A stretch of DNA of 15,006 nt from UBA1724 sp963611685 (GCA_963611685.1 CAVDSU010000047.1:1-15006), one strand, 5' to 3'; positions 1 to 6,823 are shown, counted from the first letter of the stretch. Program-made: numbers and translations. The notes: generated by a model from the letters alone, not told the origin.

Positions 1-142
1 CACCAGAGCCCCCCCGCCGCCCCCGCTCCCCGAAAAGCCGCCGCCTCGCGAGGCTCCCTTGGGACGGGGGCTTCGGCGTCCCCAGAGGGCACGGGAGTGG
101 AAAAATCCCAGCACACACAAGGACAAGGAGACGCATAAGAGC

Positions 143-556
143 ATGGACAGCATGGAGATCCTGAAGAAAATTTCCCAGGCCCGTCAGGACAATCTGGACT
201 ACGAAGGCAAGGTGGAGGACGCGGTGTTCGTGGGCTCCGGCGTGCTCGCGGAATCCTATCTGCAGCGCCCCGGCTTCGCCGGACCCGCCGCACATATCCT
301 GGCCGCATTCTTCGACAAGCCCGCCACCTGCCCCTGCTTCGAGGTCTTCGAAATGGAGAAGCTCCAAAACCTGGTGCCCCGTCTGGGCGTGCGCACCGCA
401 ATCCTCTGCGTGCCTCACCGACAGGCCGCCAATCTCGCCCAAATCCTGGAACGCAGCGGAGTCACCCGCATCCTCAACTGGAGCGGCGCAGACTTGACCC
501 CCACCGGACGCACCGCCATCCTCAACGAAGAGCCCCCCGCCACCAACGAAGAATAG
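143..556 (+). CDS. Stand-alone Rex-like NAD(H)-binding domain protein
   Basis: This 137-aa protein matches the C-terminal Rossmann domain of the redox repressor Rex. It has a VGSGVLAESYL glycine loop (residues ~28-38), an AAFFD strand after the second helix, AILCVPHRQAANLAQIL (~88-104) and SGVTRILNWSGADL, which parallels the GIkgILNFAP segment of Rex. Rex is normally about 210 aa with an N-terminal winged helix that binds DNA. That helix is absent here: the same frame stays open to the window edge but reads as proline- and arginine-rich sequence. I chose ATG 143 because AAGGAG (125-130) lies 12 bases upstream; ATG 152 is an alternative. It probably binds NADH/NAD+ and reports redox state to a partner rather than binding DNA itself. 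It sits about 340 bases ahead of the hydrogenase genes on the same strand. The fold call is fairly firm; the function is inferred. Confidence 0.75.
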   Translation: MDSMEILKKISQARQDNLDYEGKVEDAVFVGSGVLAESYLQRPGFAGPAAHILAAFFDKPATCPCFEVFEMEKLQNLVPRLGVRTAILCVPHRQAANLAQILERSGVTRILNWSGADLTPTGRTAILNEEPPATNEE

Positions 557-674
557 ACAGTCGGCAGTTGGCAGGGAGCAAAAAACCGTTGGCAATTTGG
601 CTCTGCTGCCGCGCCAAAACTGGCGCGGAATGCCCGCGGAGCGTCCGCTCTAAACCGCCAACTGCTAACCGACA
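557..674. repeat. Imperfect inverted-repeat element with internal hairpin
   Basis: Immediately after the stop of the Rex-like gene, ACAGTCGGCAGTTGGC (557-572) is mirrored by GCCAACTGCTAACCGACA (657-674), with a few mismatches and a two-base gap. Between them lies a perfect 8-bp stem, CCGCGCCA (609-616) and TGGCGCGG (621-628), with an AAAC loop. The layout resembles a small non-coding mobile or dispersed repeat of about 120 bp. A further perfect stem, GCGCCGGC/GCCGGCGC (685-692/697-704), follows. No T-run follows either stem, so neither is a textbook terminator. I see no coding potential between 557 and 897. Confidence 0.5.
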
Positions 675-720
675 ATTGCGAACTGCGCCGGCGCCCGCCG
701 GCGCACTGGCCACTACTTCA

Positions 721-765
721 GGGGTGCGGGGGCGCAGGCTCCCGTCCCTTGGATATTCCCCTAGG
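721..765. repeat. REP-like GC hairpin repeat, copy 1
   Basis: GGGGTGCGGGGGC at 721-733 is followed by an imperfect stem (GGGGGC 728-733 with GCTCCC 738-743) and then CCGTCCCTTGGATATTCCCC. Nearly the same string recurs at 6677-6716, about 6 kb away on the same strand, including the TTGGATATTCCCC tail. Two copies in non-coding DNA of one genome indicate a dispersed repeat family. Its role is unknown; REP-type elements can affect mRNA stability or bind a RAYT transposase. Confidence 0.65.
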
Positions 766-897
766 AAATTGCGGCAAAGTTTAGGAAGCCCCACGCTGTC
801 TTTTGGGCGCAACCTCTGCGTCTGAAGCTATATTCCGGCAAGTTCGGAAGGCGGGCGCCTTTCTGTACGGAAACGAACACTCTTCTAGGAGACAGTA

Positions 898-1149
898 ATG
901 GGCAAGATCAAGATGGTCATCTGCATTGGCAGCTCCTGCTTTGCGCGGGGGAATGCAGAGAATGTGAAGATCACAGAGGACTTCCTGGCCAGCCGGGGCC
1001 TTTCCGACGAGGTGGACATCGATCTCTCCGGCGGCCTGTGCACCGGCAACTGCGCCGATGGTCCCATCGTCATCGTCAACGACAAGATATACAAGCACGT
1101 CGAAAAGGGTGTCATGCAGGACATCCTGAACCAGTATTTCCCCGCCTAG
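898..1149 (+). CDS. Thioredoxin-like [2Fe-2S] ferredoxin (NuoE/HydC-like domain), copy 1
   Basis: This 83-aa protein carries the four-cysteine pattern of thioredoxin-fold [2Fe-2S] ferredoxins: C9-x4-C14 near the N-terminus and C48-x3-C52 after the central helix. The same fold forms the C-terminal domain of NuoE/HoxE and the HydC/HndA subunits of multimeric hydrogenases. The N-terminal helical bundle of those subunits is missing, so this is the minimal ferredoxin version. It probably carries single electrons in the cytoplasm for, or to, the adjacent hydrogenases. The start is well supported by AGGAGA (887-892) five bases before ATG. It precedes hydS by 127 bases on the same strand, and a similar small gene occurs at 4265. 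The family is clear; the partner is inferred from position. Confidence 0.88.
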   Translation: MGKIKMVICIGSSCFARGNAENVKITEDFLASRGLSDEVDIDLSGGLCTGNCADGPIVIVNDKIYKHVEKGVMQDILNQYFPA

Positions 1150-1276
1150 CAGCCGCCAGGGCCTGAAAAGCCCCCTCGCGCGCGCAGGCGAGGATCTTCC
1201 GCAACACACACCAGCCGGGATCCCGCGCAACAACACACGACACACACCGCCGCGGACCCCCAGCAGAGGAAGACCC

Positions 1277-2980
1277 ATGTTTGAGCCAGTCTACACCATA
1301 GAAAACGAATGCCAGGACTGCTACAAGTGCGTCCGGCACTGCCATTGCAAGGCCATCCGCATCGTCAACGGAAAGGCCTCCGTCATCCCGGAAAACTGCG
1401 TGGCCTGCGGCGAATGCGTGAAGGTCTGCCCCTCCCACGCCAAGAAGATCCGCTCCGACCTGGCACGCCTGAAGCAGCTGCTGGACTCCGGCGAGGTGCT
1501 CCATGCCTCCGTCGCCCCGAGCTTCCCCGCGTATTTCCCCGGAGTCTCCCTGGGACAACTGGCCTCCGCCCTCAAAAAACTGGGCTTCGCCGGCGTCAGC
1601 GAGACCGCGCTGGGCGCACAGGCCGTCAGCCGGCAGACCGCGGAATTCCTCAAGACCACCGACCAGGCACTCAATATCTCCGGCGCCTGCCCCGCCTGCG
1701 TGGACTACATCCGGAAGTACCACCCGGAATACACCAAGAACATCGTCCCCGTCTGCTCCCCCATCCTGGCACACTGCCGCATCCTGAAGGACACCTACGG
1801 CGAAGACGCAAAGGTGGTCTTCATCGGACCCTGCGCCGCCAAGAAGAACGAGGCCGACCGCCACCCCAGCCTGCTCGCGCTCTCCATCACGTTCGCGACG
1901 CTCGACAGCTTCCTCCAGGAACGGGACATCCACCTGGTCGAGGAATCCGAGGCGACCCTGGAAATGCCCGCCGCCGAAGAGGGACGCTTCTATCCCGTGG
2001 AAGGCGGCATGAACGACACGCTGCGCGACAGCCAGGCCGATACCCGCTATCTCGCCATCTCCGGACTCCAGAACCTGGACCGGATGCTCACCTACTACTA
2101 CGGCTCCCGCGGCACCCGGAAGATCTTCCTGGAGGCACTGGCTTGCCCCGGCGGCTGCGTCAATGGCCCCGCCATCCCCCCCGGCTTCGGAGGACTGGAG
2201 GCCGTCGCCGAAATCGACCGCATCAGCACCGGCGGCGACTCCCTGGAACGCCCCCCCGTGCCGAAGCTGGAGGAGACCCCCAAGGCAGAACCCCTGGCGG
2301 CCGCCGAGCCCACCGAGGAGGAGATCACCCAGGCGCTGGCGCGCGTCGGGAAGTTCTCCCGCGAGGACGAGCTCAACTGCGGCGCCTGCGGATACAACAC
2401 CTGCCGCGATTTCGCCAAGGCACTCCTGGAGAACAAGGCGGAGGAGCCCATGTGCCATACCTACCTGCGGAAGAACTTCGAACGCACCAGCAACGCACTG
2501 ATCCGATTCATCCCCGCCGCCGTCGTCATCGTTGACGAAAAACTCAATATCTGCGAATGCAACCGGAATTTCGCCCGCATGGCCGAAATGATGGATGTCT
2601 ACGACGCCCTCGGAAACCTGAACACCATCCCCATCTCCACGCCACTGCCCGATTTCTCCGACCTCTTCGCCAGCGTCGTGGAAAATGGCGGCGAAATCGA
2701 GAAGTTCAACCAGAAGTTCAAGGACCGCATCGTCAATATCAGCATCTTCACCATCGCCAAGGGAAAGTCCGCCGGCGCCGTCATCCAGGACATCACCAAG
2801 AACGAACTCCAGAAGGAGCAAATCGCGGAAAAGGCACGCGAGGTCATCCAGAAGAACGTCTACACCGTCCAACAGGTGGCACGACTCTTCGGCGAACACG
2901 TGGCAGACACCGAAATCCTCCTCAACGAAATCGCCGGCACCTACGAAAGCCACCACGGACTGGGAGACCAGAAGAAATGA
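1277..2980 (+). CDS. hydS: HydS-like sensory [FeFe] hydrogenase with Fe-S and PAS domains
   Basis: This 567-aa protein has the architecture of putative H2-sensing (group C/D) [FeFe] hydrogenases. Domains in order are two [4Fe-4S] ferredoxin sites (C12/C15/C18/C22 and C42/C45/C48/C52), an H-cluster domain (~75-300), an RnfB-type Fe-S domain (C368/C371/C376/C393), a PAS domain (~405-515) and a C-terminal helix. H-cluster ligands are present in degenerate motifs: L1 SGACPAC (C139), L2 GPCAAKK (C187, K190) and L3 ACPGGCVNGP (C290, C294). The proton-relay cysteine next to the L1 ligand is replaced by A138, as reported for HydS proteins with low turnover. This fits a sensor rather than a bulk catalyst. 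GAGGA (1266-1270) lies 6 bases before ATG. Its stop overlaps the phosphatase start (ATGA), so the two are probably translationally coupled and form one signalling pathway. Exact subgroup C versus D is not settled by eye. Confidence 0.9.
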   Translation: MFEPVYTIENECQDCYKCVRHCHCKAIRIVNGKASVIPENCVACGECVKVCPSHAKKIRSDLARLKQLLDSGEVLHASVAPSFPAYFPGVSLGQLASALKKLGFAGVSETALGAQAVSRQTAEFLKTTDQALNISGACPACVDYIRKYHPEYTKNIVPVCSPILAHCRILKDTYGEDAKVVFIGPCAAKKNEADRHPSLLALSITFATLDSFLQERDIHLVEESEATLEMPAAEEGRFYPVEGGMNDTLRDSQADTRYLAISGLQNLDRMLTYYYGSRGTRKIFLEALACPGGCVNGPAIPPGFGGLEAVAEIDRISTGGDSLERPPVPKLEETPKAEPLAAAEPTEEEITQALARVGKFSREDELNCGACGYNTCRDFAKALLENKAEEPMCHTYLRKNFERTSNALIRFIPAAVVIVDEKLNICECNRNFARMAEMMDVYDALGNLNTIPISTPLPDFSDLFASVVENGGEIEKFNQKFKDRIVNISIFTIAKGKSAGAVIQDITKNELQKEQIAEKAREVIQKNVYTVQQVARLFGEHVADTEILLNEIAGTYESHHGLGDQKK

Positions 2981-4164
2981 CCCAGCCCCTCTTCGTGGAA
3001 ATGGAGTCCTTCCAGTTCACCAAGACTGGACAGGCGGCCTGCGGCGACGATCTCCAGATCAAGGTCCTCAAGAACGAAAACCGGTATCTGGCGGTGCTCT
3101 CCGACGGCCTGGGCAGCGGCGTGAAGGCCAATATCCTGGCCAACATGACCACCACCATGGCACTGCGTTTCCTGCAGTCAAACATGGATCTGCTCCAGTC
3201 CGTGGAAACCATCATGGACTCCCTGCCCGTCTGCGAAGTGCGCAAGATCAGCTACGCCACCTTCTCCATGGTGGATCTCCGGCTGGGCGGCATCACCCGC
3301 GTGGTGGAAATGGGAAATCCACAGTATATCCAGCTGCGCGGCGCCGAAGAGGTCCAGCCCCTCAAGCACGAAACCATCGTCTCCAGCCATTGGCCCGACC
3401 GACAGGTGGAGTGCTATGAGCTCAAGATGGAACCCGGAGACCGGCTGATCATCGCCTCCGACGGCGTCACACAGTCCGGTCTCGGAGAGGGCTCCCAATA
3501 CAAGTTCGGATGGCGACGCAGCGGCGAAATGGCATTCGCACAGGAACGCATCGCCGAAAATCCCGACATCTCCAGCTACGCGCTGGCACGCTCCATCGCC
3601 TACGAGGCATACAGCATCTCCCAGAATACCTGCAAGGACGACATCACCTGCATGGTGCTCTATATGCGCACGCCCCGCGTGATGCGCCTGCTCACGGGAC
3701 CGCCCTACCACAAGGAACACGACCGGGAATACGCACTCCAGGCCAATCTCGGCGAAGACCACACCGTGGTCTGCGGCGGCACCACCGCCACCATCCTGGA
3801 ACGCATCCTGGGCAAACGGGTCCAGATCGACATCTCACACCTCAAGCCCGGAGACAAGCTCCCGCCCGCCGGACGCATGCCCGGAGTGGCCATGGTCACC
3901 GAGGGAATCCTTACCCTCACACGGGCCTGCGTGGCCCTGGAAAACGACGAGGATCTCTCCACGCTGCCCTCCGCCGCACGGCGCATCATCGACATGATGA
4001 TGCAACACGACATCATCGAGTTCGTGGTGGGCACAAAGGTCAATGAGGCACACCAGGACCCCAATCTCCCCCAAGACCTGGAACTGCGCCGCGGCGTCAT
4101 CCGACGACTCTGCGATGCCCTGAACAAGAAGTTCCGCAAGGAGACCAAGGTCAGCTACTTCTAG
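2977..4164 (+). CDS. SpoIIE/PP2C-type serine phosphatase coupled to HydS
   Basis: This 395-aa protein has the PP2C/SpoIIE metal-binding signature: D24-D25 in ACGDDL, D43 in SDGLGSG, D162 in ASDGV and D221-D222 in KDDITC. These aspartates normally hold two Mn/Mg ions that hydrolyse phosphoserine or phosphothreonine. Residues ~235-395 form a second domain with a CGGTTATI segment; I recognise it as the usual tail of phosphatases next to hydS but know no function for it. ATG 2977 lies in the 4-base overlap with hydS and has GGGAGA (2962-2967) upstream. An in-frame extension to 2557 is open but overlaps hydS in another frame, so I reject it. The likely role is to relay the HydS/PAS signal to a phosphorylated regulator. 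No anti-sigma kinase, STAS protein or sigma factor is in the window, so the substrate is unknown. Confidence 0.88.
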   Translation: MTQPLFVEMESFQFTKTGQAACGDDLQIKVLKNENRYLAVLSDGLGSGVKANILANMTTTMALRFLQSNMDLLQSVETIMDSLPVCEVRKISYATFSMVDLRLGGITRVVEMGNPQYIQLRGAEEVQPLKHETIVSSHWPDRQVECYELKMEPGDRLIIASDGVTQSGLGEGSQYKFGWRRSGEMAFAQERIAENPDISSYALARSIAYEAYSISQNTCKDDITCMVLYMRTPRVMRLLTGPPYHKEHDREYALQANLGEDHTVVCGGTTATILERILGKRVQIDISHLKPGDKLPPAGRMPGVAMVTEGILTLTRACVALENDEDLSTLPSAARRIIDMMMQHDIIEFVVGTKVNEAHQDPNLPQDLELRRGVIRRLCDALNKKFRKETKVSYF

Positions 4165-4264
4165 AGACAACGACATTTTTCCGGCACGGCGCCCACACAA
4201 CAAGGCGCCACGCCCCCAACACACACAAACACAACACCCCTCCCCAAAAGGAGATACCCCCACG

Positions 4265-4525
4265 ATGAGAAAGCTCAAACTGGAAATCTGCTGCGGCACC
4301 ACCTGCTTCATGCTCGGCGCCGACAAACTCCTGAACATTGAGAACGAAATGCCCAGCGAACTGCGCAGCAAGGCCGAAATCCGCGCCATGCCCTGCCTGG
4401 GACTGTGCAACGACACCAAGCTGGCCGGCGCTCCCTACGCCAAGCTGGAAGGCGAGATCATCGAGAAGGCGACTCCCGAGAAGATCTACGACCGGATGCG
4501 CGAGATCCTCGCTAGCTGGGAGTAA
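4265..4525 (+). CDS. Thioredoxin-like [2Fe-2S] ferredoxin, copy 2
   Basis: This 86-aa relative of the 898-1149 protein has the same spacing of ligand cysteines: C9 (followed by an extra C10), C14, then C44-x3-C48. It is diverged well beyond a recent duplication, with different loops and an extra cysteine pair at 9-10. AAAGGAG (4247-4253) lies 11 bases before ATG. It sits 100 bases after the phosphatase and 128 bases before the group B hydrogenase, so it is a candidate electron partner for that enzyme, while the first copy may serve HydS. The fold is confident; the partner assignment is inference. Confidence 0.86.
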   Translation: MRKLKLEICCGTTCFMLGADKLLNIENEMPSELRSKAEIRAMPCLGLCNDTKLAGAPYAKLEGEIIEKATPEKIYDRMREILASWE

Positions 4526-4653
4526 AAACCCCACCCCACGCACCCAGGGACCCGCTCCGACAAAACCCGCACACTCCCCCGCGGACGACACGACGGACAC
4601 GACGGACGGGTCCCCCGCTCCATAAAAATTCCTTGCCTTGAGAGAATTCCAAT
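4526..4653. repeat. CA/ACG-rich spacer with 9-nt tandem repeat
   Basis: The spacer before the group B hydrogenase contains ACACGACGG twice in tandem (4588-4605), flanked by partial units (CGGACGAC before, ACGGG after). It is rich in A and C, like the other spacers in this cluster. No terminator or reading frame is evident. Whether it contributes a promoter for the hydrogenase cannot be decided by eye. Confidence 0.5.
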
Positions 4654-6057
4654 ATGCTTGACGGCTCTGTCTATTTGAGACGAGAACTGATGATCCGCTT
4701 CGTGCGCGCCTTCAACAACGGCACACTAGAGGAGGATCTCGACAGGATGCCCATCGCCATGCGCCCCAAACAGGGCGGCTCCAGCCGATGCTGCATCTAC
4801 CACGACCGCGCCGTCATCAAATATCGACTCATGAGCCTGCTGGGCTTCGCCTGCGAAGAGGAGTCCGACGAAGCACGGACCCTGGCCTCCTACTACCGCG
4901 AGGCCTGCGAACGAAAGGCCACCAGCACCCCCGATCCCAATGCCACGAAGCTGCCACTCTCCGTCTGCGAGGCCGCATGCTCCGAATGCCCCAGCAGCCG
5001 CGTGGTGGTCACCGGAAACTGCCGCGGGTGCTTCTCCCGACCCTGCATGTATAACTGCCCGAAGGGCGCCATCTCCATCGTCAACCAGGCCTCCACCATC
5101 GACTACTCGAAGTGCATCAAGTGCGGAAAGTGCGTCGGAGTCTGCCCCTTCCATGCCATCGTCAAAACCACCGTCCCCTGCGAGGAGGCATGCCCCACCG
5201 GCGCCATCCACAAGGACGAGGAGGGACACACCACCATCGATCCCACGAAGTGCATCTCCTGCGGTAACTGCTTCGCAAAATGCCCCTTCAGCGCCATCAT
5301 GGAACACTCCCAGCTCCTGGATGTGCTGCTCGCCCTCAAGCGCGGAGAGAAGGTGGTCGCCATGGTCGCCCCCGCCGCTACCTCACAGTTCGCCGGAACC
5401 CTGGAACAGCTCTTCACCGCCGTCGGAAAACTGGGCTTCACCGACGTCATGGAGGTCGCGCTGGGCGCCGAAAAGACCACCGAACACGAAACCCGCGAAT
5501 TCCGGGAACGCATGAAGGACGGACAACGGCTGATGACGACCTCCTGCTGCCCCGCATACGTGGAGCTGGTCCGGAAATTCCTGCCCGATTTCATGAAGTA
5601 CGTCTCCGATACCCCCAGCCCAATGGTCTTCGCCGCCGAACTCGCCCGCGCCGAACACCCCGGAGCGAAGGTGGTCTTCATCGGCCCCTGCGTCGCCAAG
5701 CGAATGGAGGCCATCCGGAAGGGAGTGGACTACGTCCTCAGCTTCGAGGAACTCGGCGCAATGCTCGCCGGCACCGGCATCGACGTCATGAGCTGCGAAC
5801 CCTGGAAGCTGGAACGCCCCGCCATCGATACCGCACGAAACTACTCCCGCAGCTGCGGAGTCACCGAGGCGATCATCCAGGAGGCCGGCGGAATGCCCGC
5901 GGACTTCAAGCTCGAGGCAAAGTCCATCAACGGCATCGACAAGAAAACCCTCGCACTCCTGAAACTCTACGCCGCCGGAAAACTCCCCGGGAACTTCCTC
6001 GAGGTCATGTGCTGCCCCGGAGGCTGCGTCAACGGACCCTGCTCCTTCCGAAAGTAG
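4654..6057 (+). CDS. Group B-type monomeric [FeFe] hydrogenase
   Basis: This 467-aa enzyme has a family-specific N-terminus (RCCIYHDRA, residues 45-53), an unusual cysteine block (C105/C109/C112 and C123/C126/C131/C135), further ferredoxin sites (C154/C157/C160/C164, C176/C180, C200/C203/C206/C210) and a complete H-cluster domain. The H-cluster motifs are L1 TTSCCPAY (C298, C299), L2 GPCVAKRME (C346, K349) and L3 MCCPGGCVNGP (C454, C458). Unlike HydS it keeps the proton-relay cysteine, C298. GPC in place of MPC in L2 and the short C-terminus ending after L3 match group B rather than group A. It probably interconverts protons and H2 with ferredoxin in the cytoplasm. The start has only a weak ribosome site; ATG 4690 is a possible alternative, but the region between matches the family. 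A strong terminator follows. HydE/F/G maturases must be encoded elsewhere. Confidence 0.92.
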   Translation: MLDGSVYLRRELMIRFVRAFNNGTLEEDLDRMPIAMRPKQGGSSRCCIYHDRAVIKYRLMSLLGFACEEESDEARTLASYYREACERKATSTPDPNATKLPLSVCEAACSECPSSRVVVTGNCRGCFSRPCMYNCPKGAISIVNQASTIDYSKCIKCGKCVGVCPFHAIVKTTVPCEEACPTGAIHKDEEGHTTIDPTKCISCGNCFAKCPFSAIMEHSQLLDVLLALKRGEKVVAMVAPAATSQFAGTLEQLFTAVGKLGFTDVMEVALGAEKTTEHETREFRERMKDGQRLMTTSCCPAYVELVRKFLPDFMKYVSDTPSPMVFAAELARAEHPGAKVVFIGPCVAKRMEAIRKGVDYVLSFEELGAMLAGTGIDVMSCEPWKLERPAIDTARNYSRSCGVTEAIIQEAGGMPADFKLEAKSINGIDKKTLALLKLYAAGKLPGNFLEVMCCPGGCVNGPCSFRK

Positions 6058-6083
6058 CCATACACACAAACCAAGGCAAACAC

Positions 6084-6122
6084 GGCCGACGCCCCAACAC
6101 CAGGGCGCCGGCCTCTTTTTTT
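6084..6122 (+). terminator. Intrinsic terminator after the hydrogenase cluster
   Basis: GGCCGACGCCC (6084-6094) pairs with GGGCGCCGGCC (6103-6113) with one A-C mismatch and an 8-nt loop. It is followed by TCTTTTTTT. It lies 27 bases after the group B hydrogenase stop and points the same way. Confidence 0.9.
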
Positions 6123-6135
6123 GCCCATAAATCGA

Positions 6136-6169
6136 CGGCTTCCGTGCATTCGGTGGTGAAAACCAACCA
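6136..6169. repeat. 34-nt intergenic repeat, copy left of the gap
   Basis: A 34-nt stretch containing GTGCATTCGGTGGTGAAAAC is repeated without mismatch at 6250-6283 on the other side of the assembly gap. On the reverse strand it reads GGTTTTCACCACCGAATGC. I recall similar 'accaccgaatgcacgga' strings as common intergenic repeats in Verrucomicrobiota- and Lentisphaerota-like genomes; that is memory, not a search. Confidence 0.85.
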
Positions 6170-6174
6170 CAGAA

Positions 6175-6228
6175 NNNNNNNNNNNNNNNNNNNNNNNNNN
6201 NNNNNNNNNNNNNNNNNNNNNNNNNNNN
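6175..6228. other. Assembly gap (54 N)
   Basis: A run of 54 undetermined bases lies exactly between two identical 34-nt repeat copies, as expected where a short-read assembler failed in a repeat array. Its true length and the number of repeat units inside are unknown. Reading frames that cross it are not real genes. Confidence 0.98.
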
Positions 6229-6249
6229 TGCATTCCGTGTCCGCGCAAG

Positions 6250-6283
6250 CGGCTTCCGTGCATTCGGTGGTGAAAACCAACCA
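6250..6283. repeat. 34-nt intergenic repeat, copy right of the gap
   Basis: This is identical over 34 nt to 6136-6169. A partial, diverged unit (TGCATTCCGTGT, 6229-6240) lies between the gap and this copy, so there is probably an array of at least three units. The repeat ends where the transposase-like remnant on the reverse strand begins. Confidence 0.85.
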
Positions 6284-6286
6284 GGC

Positions 6287-6575
6287 ACTGAAATCGGTCG
6301 GAATGCTCGCGCTTCCAAATCGCCCGCGCCGGATTCAGACGGATATAGCGACGAATCGCCTTGAGCTGCCGCGCATCAAAGGACAGCTCGATATATGCCC
6401 GACGCTCAAAATGCCACGGCGAGCCCACAACGCACGGGCACTTTTCCAAAGTGGCAGGCAACGACGACGCCTCGCCTCGCTGAATCCACCCCATCCACTC
6501 ATCCCATTCCAGGGCACGCAAACGCGCCCGTTTCGCAGTCTCCTTCAGAAAGCAACGGCGCGTCCCATACCCCAC
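6287..6575 (-). pseudogene. Possible REP-associated (IS200-like) transposase remnant
   Basis: The reverse strand reads about 95 residues that look protein-like rather than shadow-like. They include LRALEWDEWMGW, a short GSPWHFERRAYIELSF segment and IRRYIRLNPARAIWKR, followed by a last HSDRF. The YIRxNP string resembles the C-terminal part of Y1/RAYT-family transposase-like proteins. The catalytic HUH part is absent and the frame runs directly into the 34-nt repeat at its 3' end, so this is a fragment rather than a working gene. RAYT genes mobilise or maintain REP hairpins, and such hairpins occur directly next to it (6677-6771). The family call is tentative and rests on recall. Confidence 0.4.
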
Positions 6576-6676
6576 GAAGACGCGAAAGCACCGGAAAGCG
6601 CCCCGACAACGTCAGCGTAAGAAAGAAAAACTGCCGACCCCCGCAAGGCGGGGGGGCGGCGTGCGGGAAAAGTGCG

Positions 6677-6771
6677 GGGGTGCGGGGGCAGCGCCCCCGT
6701 CCTTTGGATATTCCCCCGCAAAGTAGATAAACCGCCCCTAGGCGAATAGGCGGGGCGGGGGCGGCGCCCCC
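6677..6771. repeat. REP-like GC hairpin repeats, copy 2 plus extra hairpin
   Basis: GGGGTGCGGGGGC (6677-6689) begins a near-copy of the 721-765 repeat. It has a perfect stem, GGGGGC (6684-6689) with GCCCCC (6693-6698), then CCGTCCTTTGGATATTCCCC. A second perfect stem of the same kind, GGGGGC (6757-6762) with GCCCCC (6766-6771), follows 60 bases later. The segment 6576-6880 contains no convincing gene. These hairpins mark host-type DNA up to about 6780. Confidence 0.7.
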
Positions 6772-6787
6772 GACAGGAAAGCGCCCC

Positions 6788-6823
6788 ACCAGTAAAAACA
6801 CAACAACTGAAATTTTGTTTCAG
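6788..6823 (-). terminator. Weak candidate terminator of the defence operon
   Basis: CTGAAA (6807-6812) and TTTCAG (6818-6823) form a 6-bp stem with a 5-base loop. On the minus strand the stem is followed by a T-rich tail, TTGTTGTGTTTTTA. It lies about 58 bases beyond the stop of the last minus-strand gene. The stem is short and AT-rich, so efficiency is doubtful. Confidence 0.3.

Noticed and set aside
1112..2956. Long open frame of about 614 codons on the minus strand
   Set aside because: It lies antisense to the clearly recognised HydS gene. Its glycine-, alanine- and aspartate-rich translation has no recognisable family; this is the usual artefact of very GC-rich coding DNA.
2557..2976. 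N-terminal extension of the phosphatase upstream of ATG 2977
   Set aside because: The extension is arginine/histidine/proline-rich shadow sequence overlapping hydS in another frame. The ATGA overlap gives a proper start.
1277..6057. HydABC-type electron-bifurcating hydrogenase
   Set aside because: There is no HydB flavoprotein with NADH and FMN sites. The two H-cluster proteins have HydS and group B motifs rather than those of the trimeric group A enzyme.
6136..6283. CRISPR array at the gap-flanking repeats
   Set aside because: The repeat units are not regularly spaced with unique spacers as far as visible, one is only partial, there are no cas genes, and the repeat lacks a typical CRISPR form.
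5967..6575. Single 202-codon minus-strand gene crossing the N gap
   Set aside because: The frame runs through unknown bases, through intergenic repeats and into DNA antisense to the hydrogenase 3' end. Only the 6287-6575 part looks protein-like.
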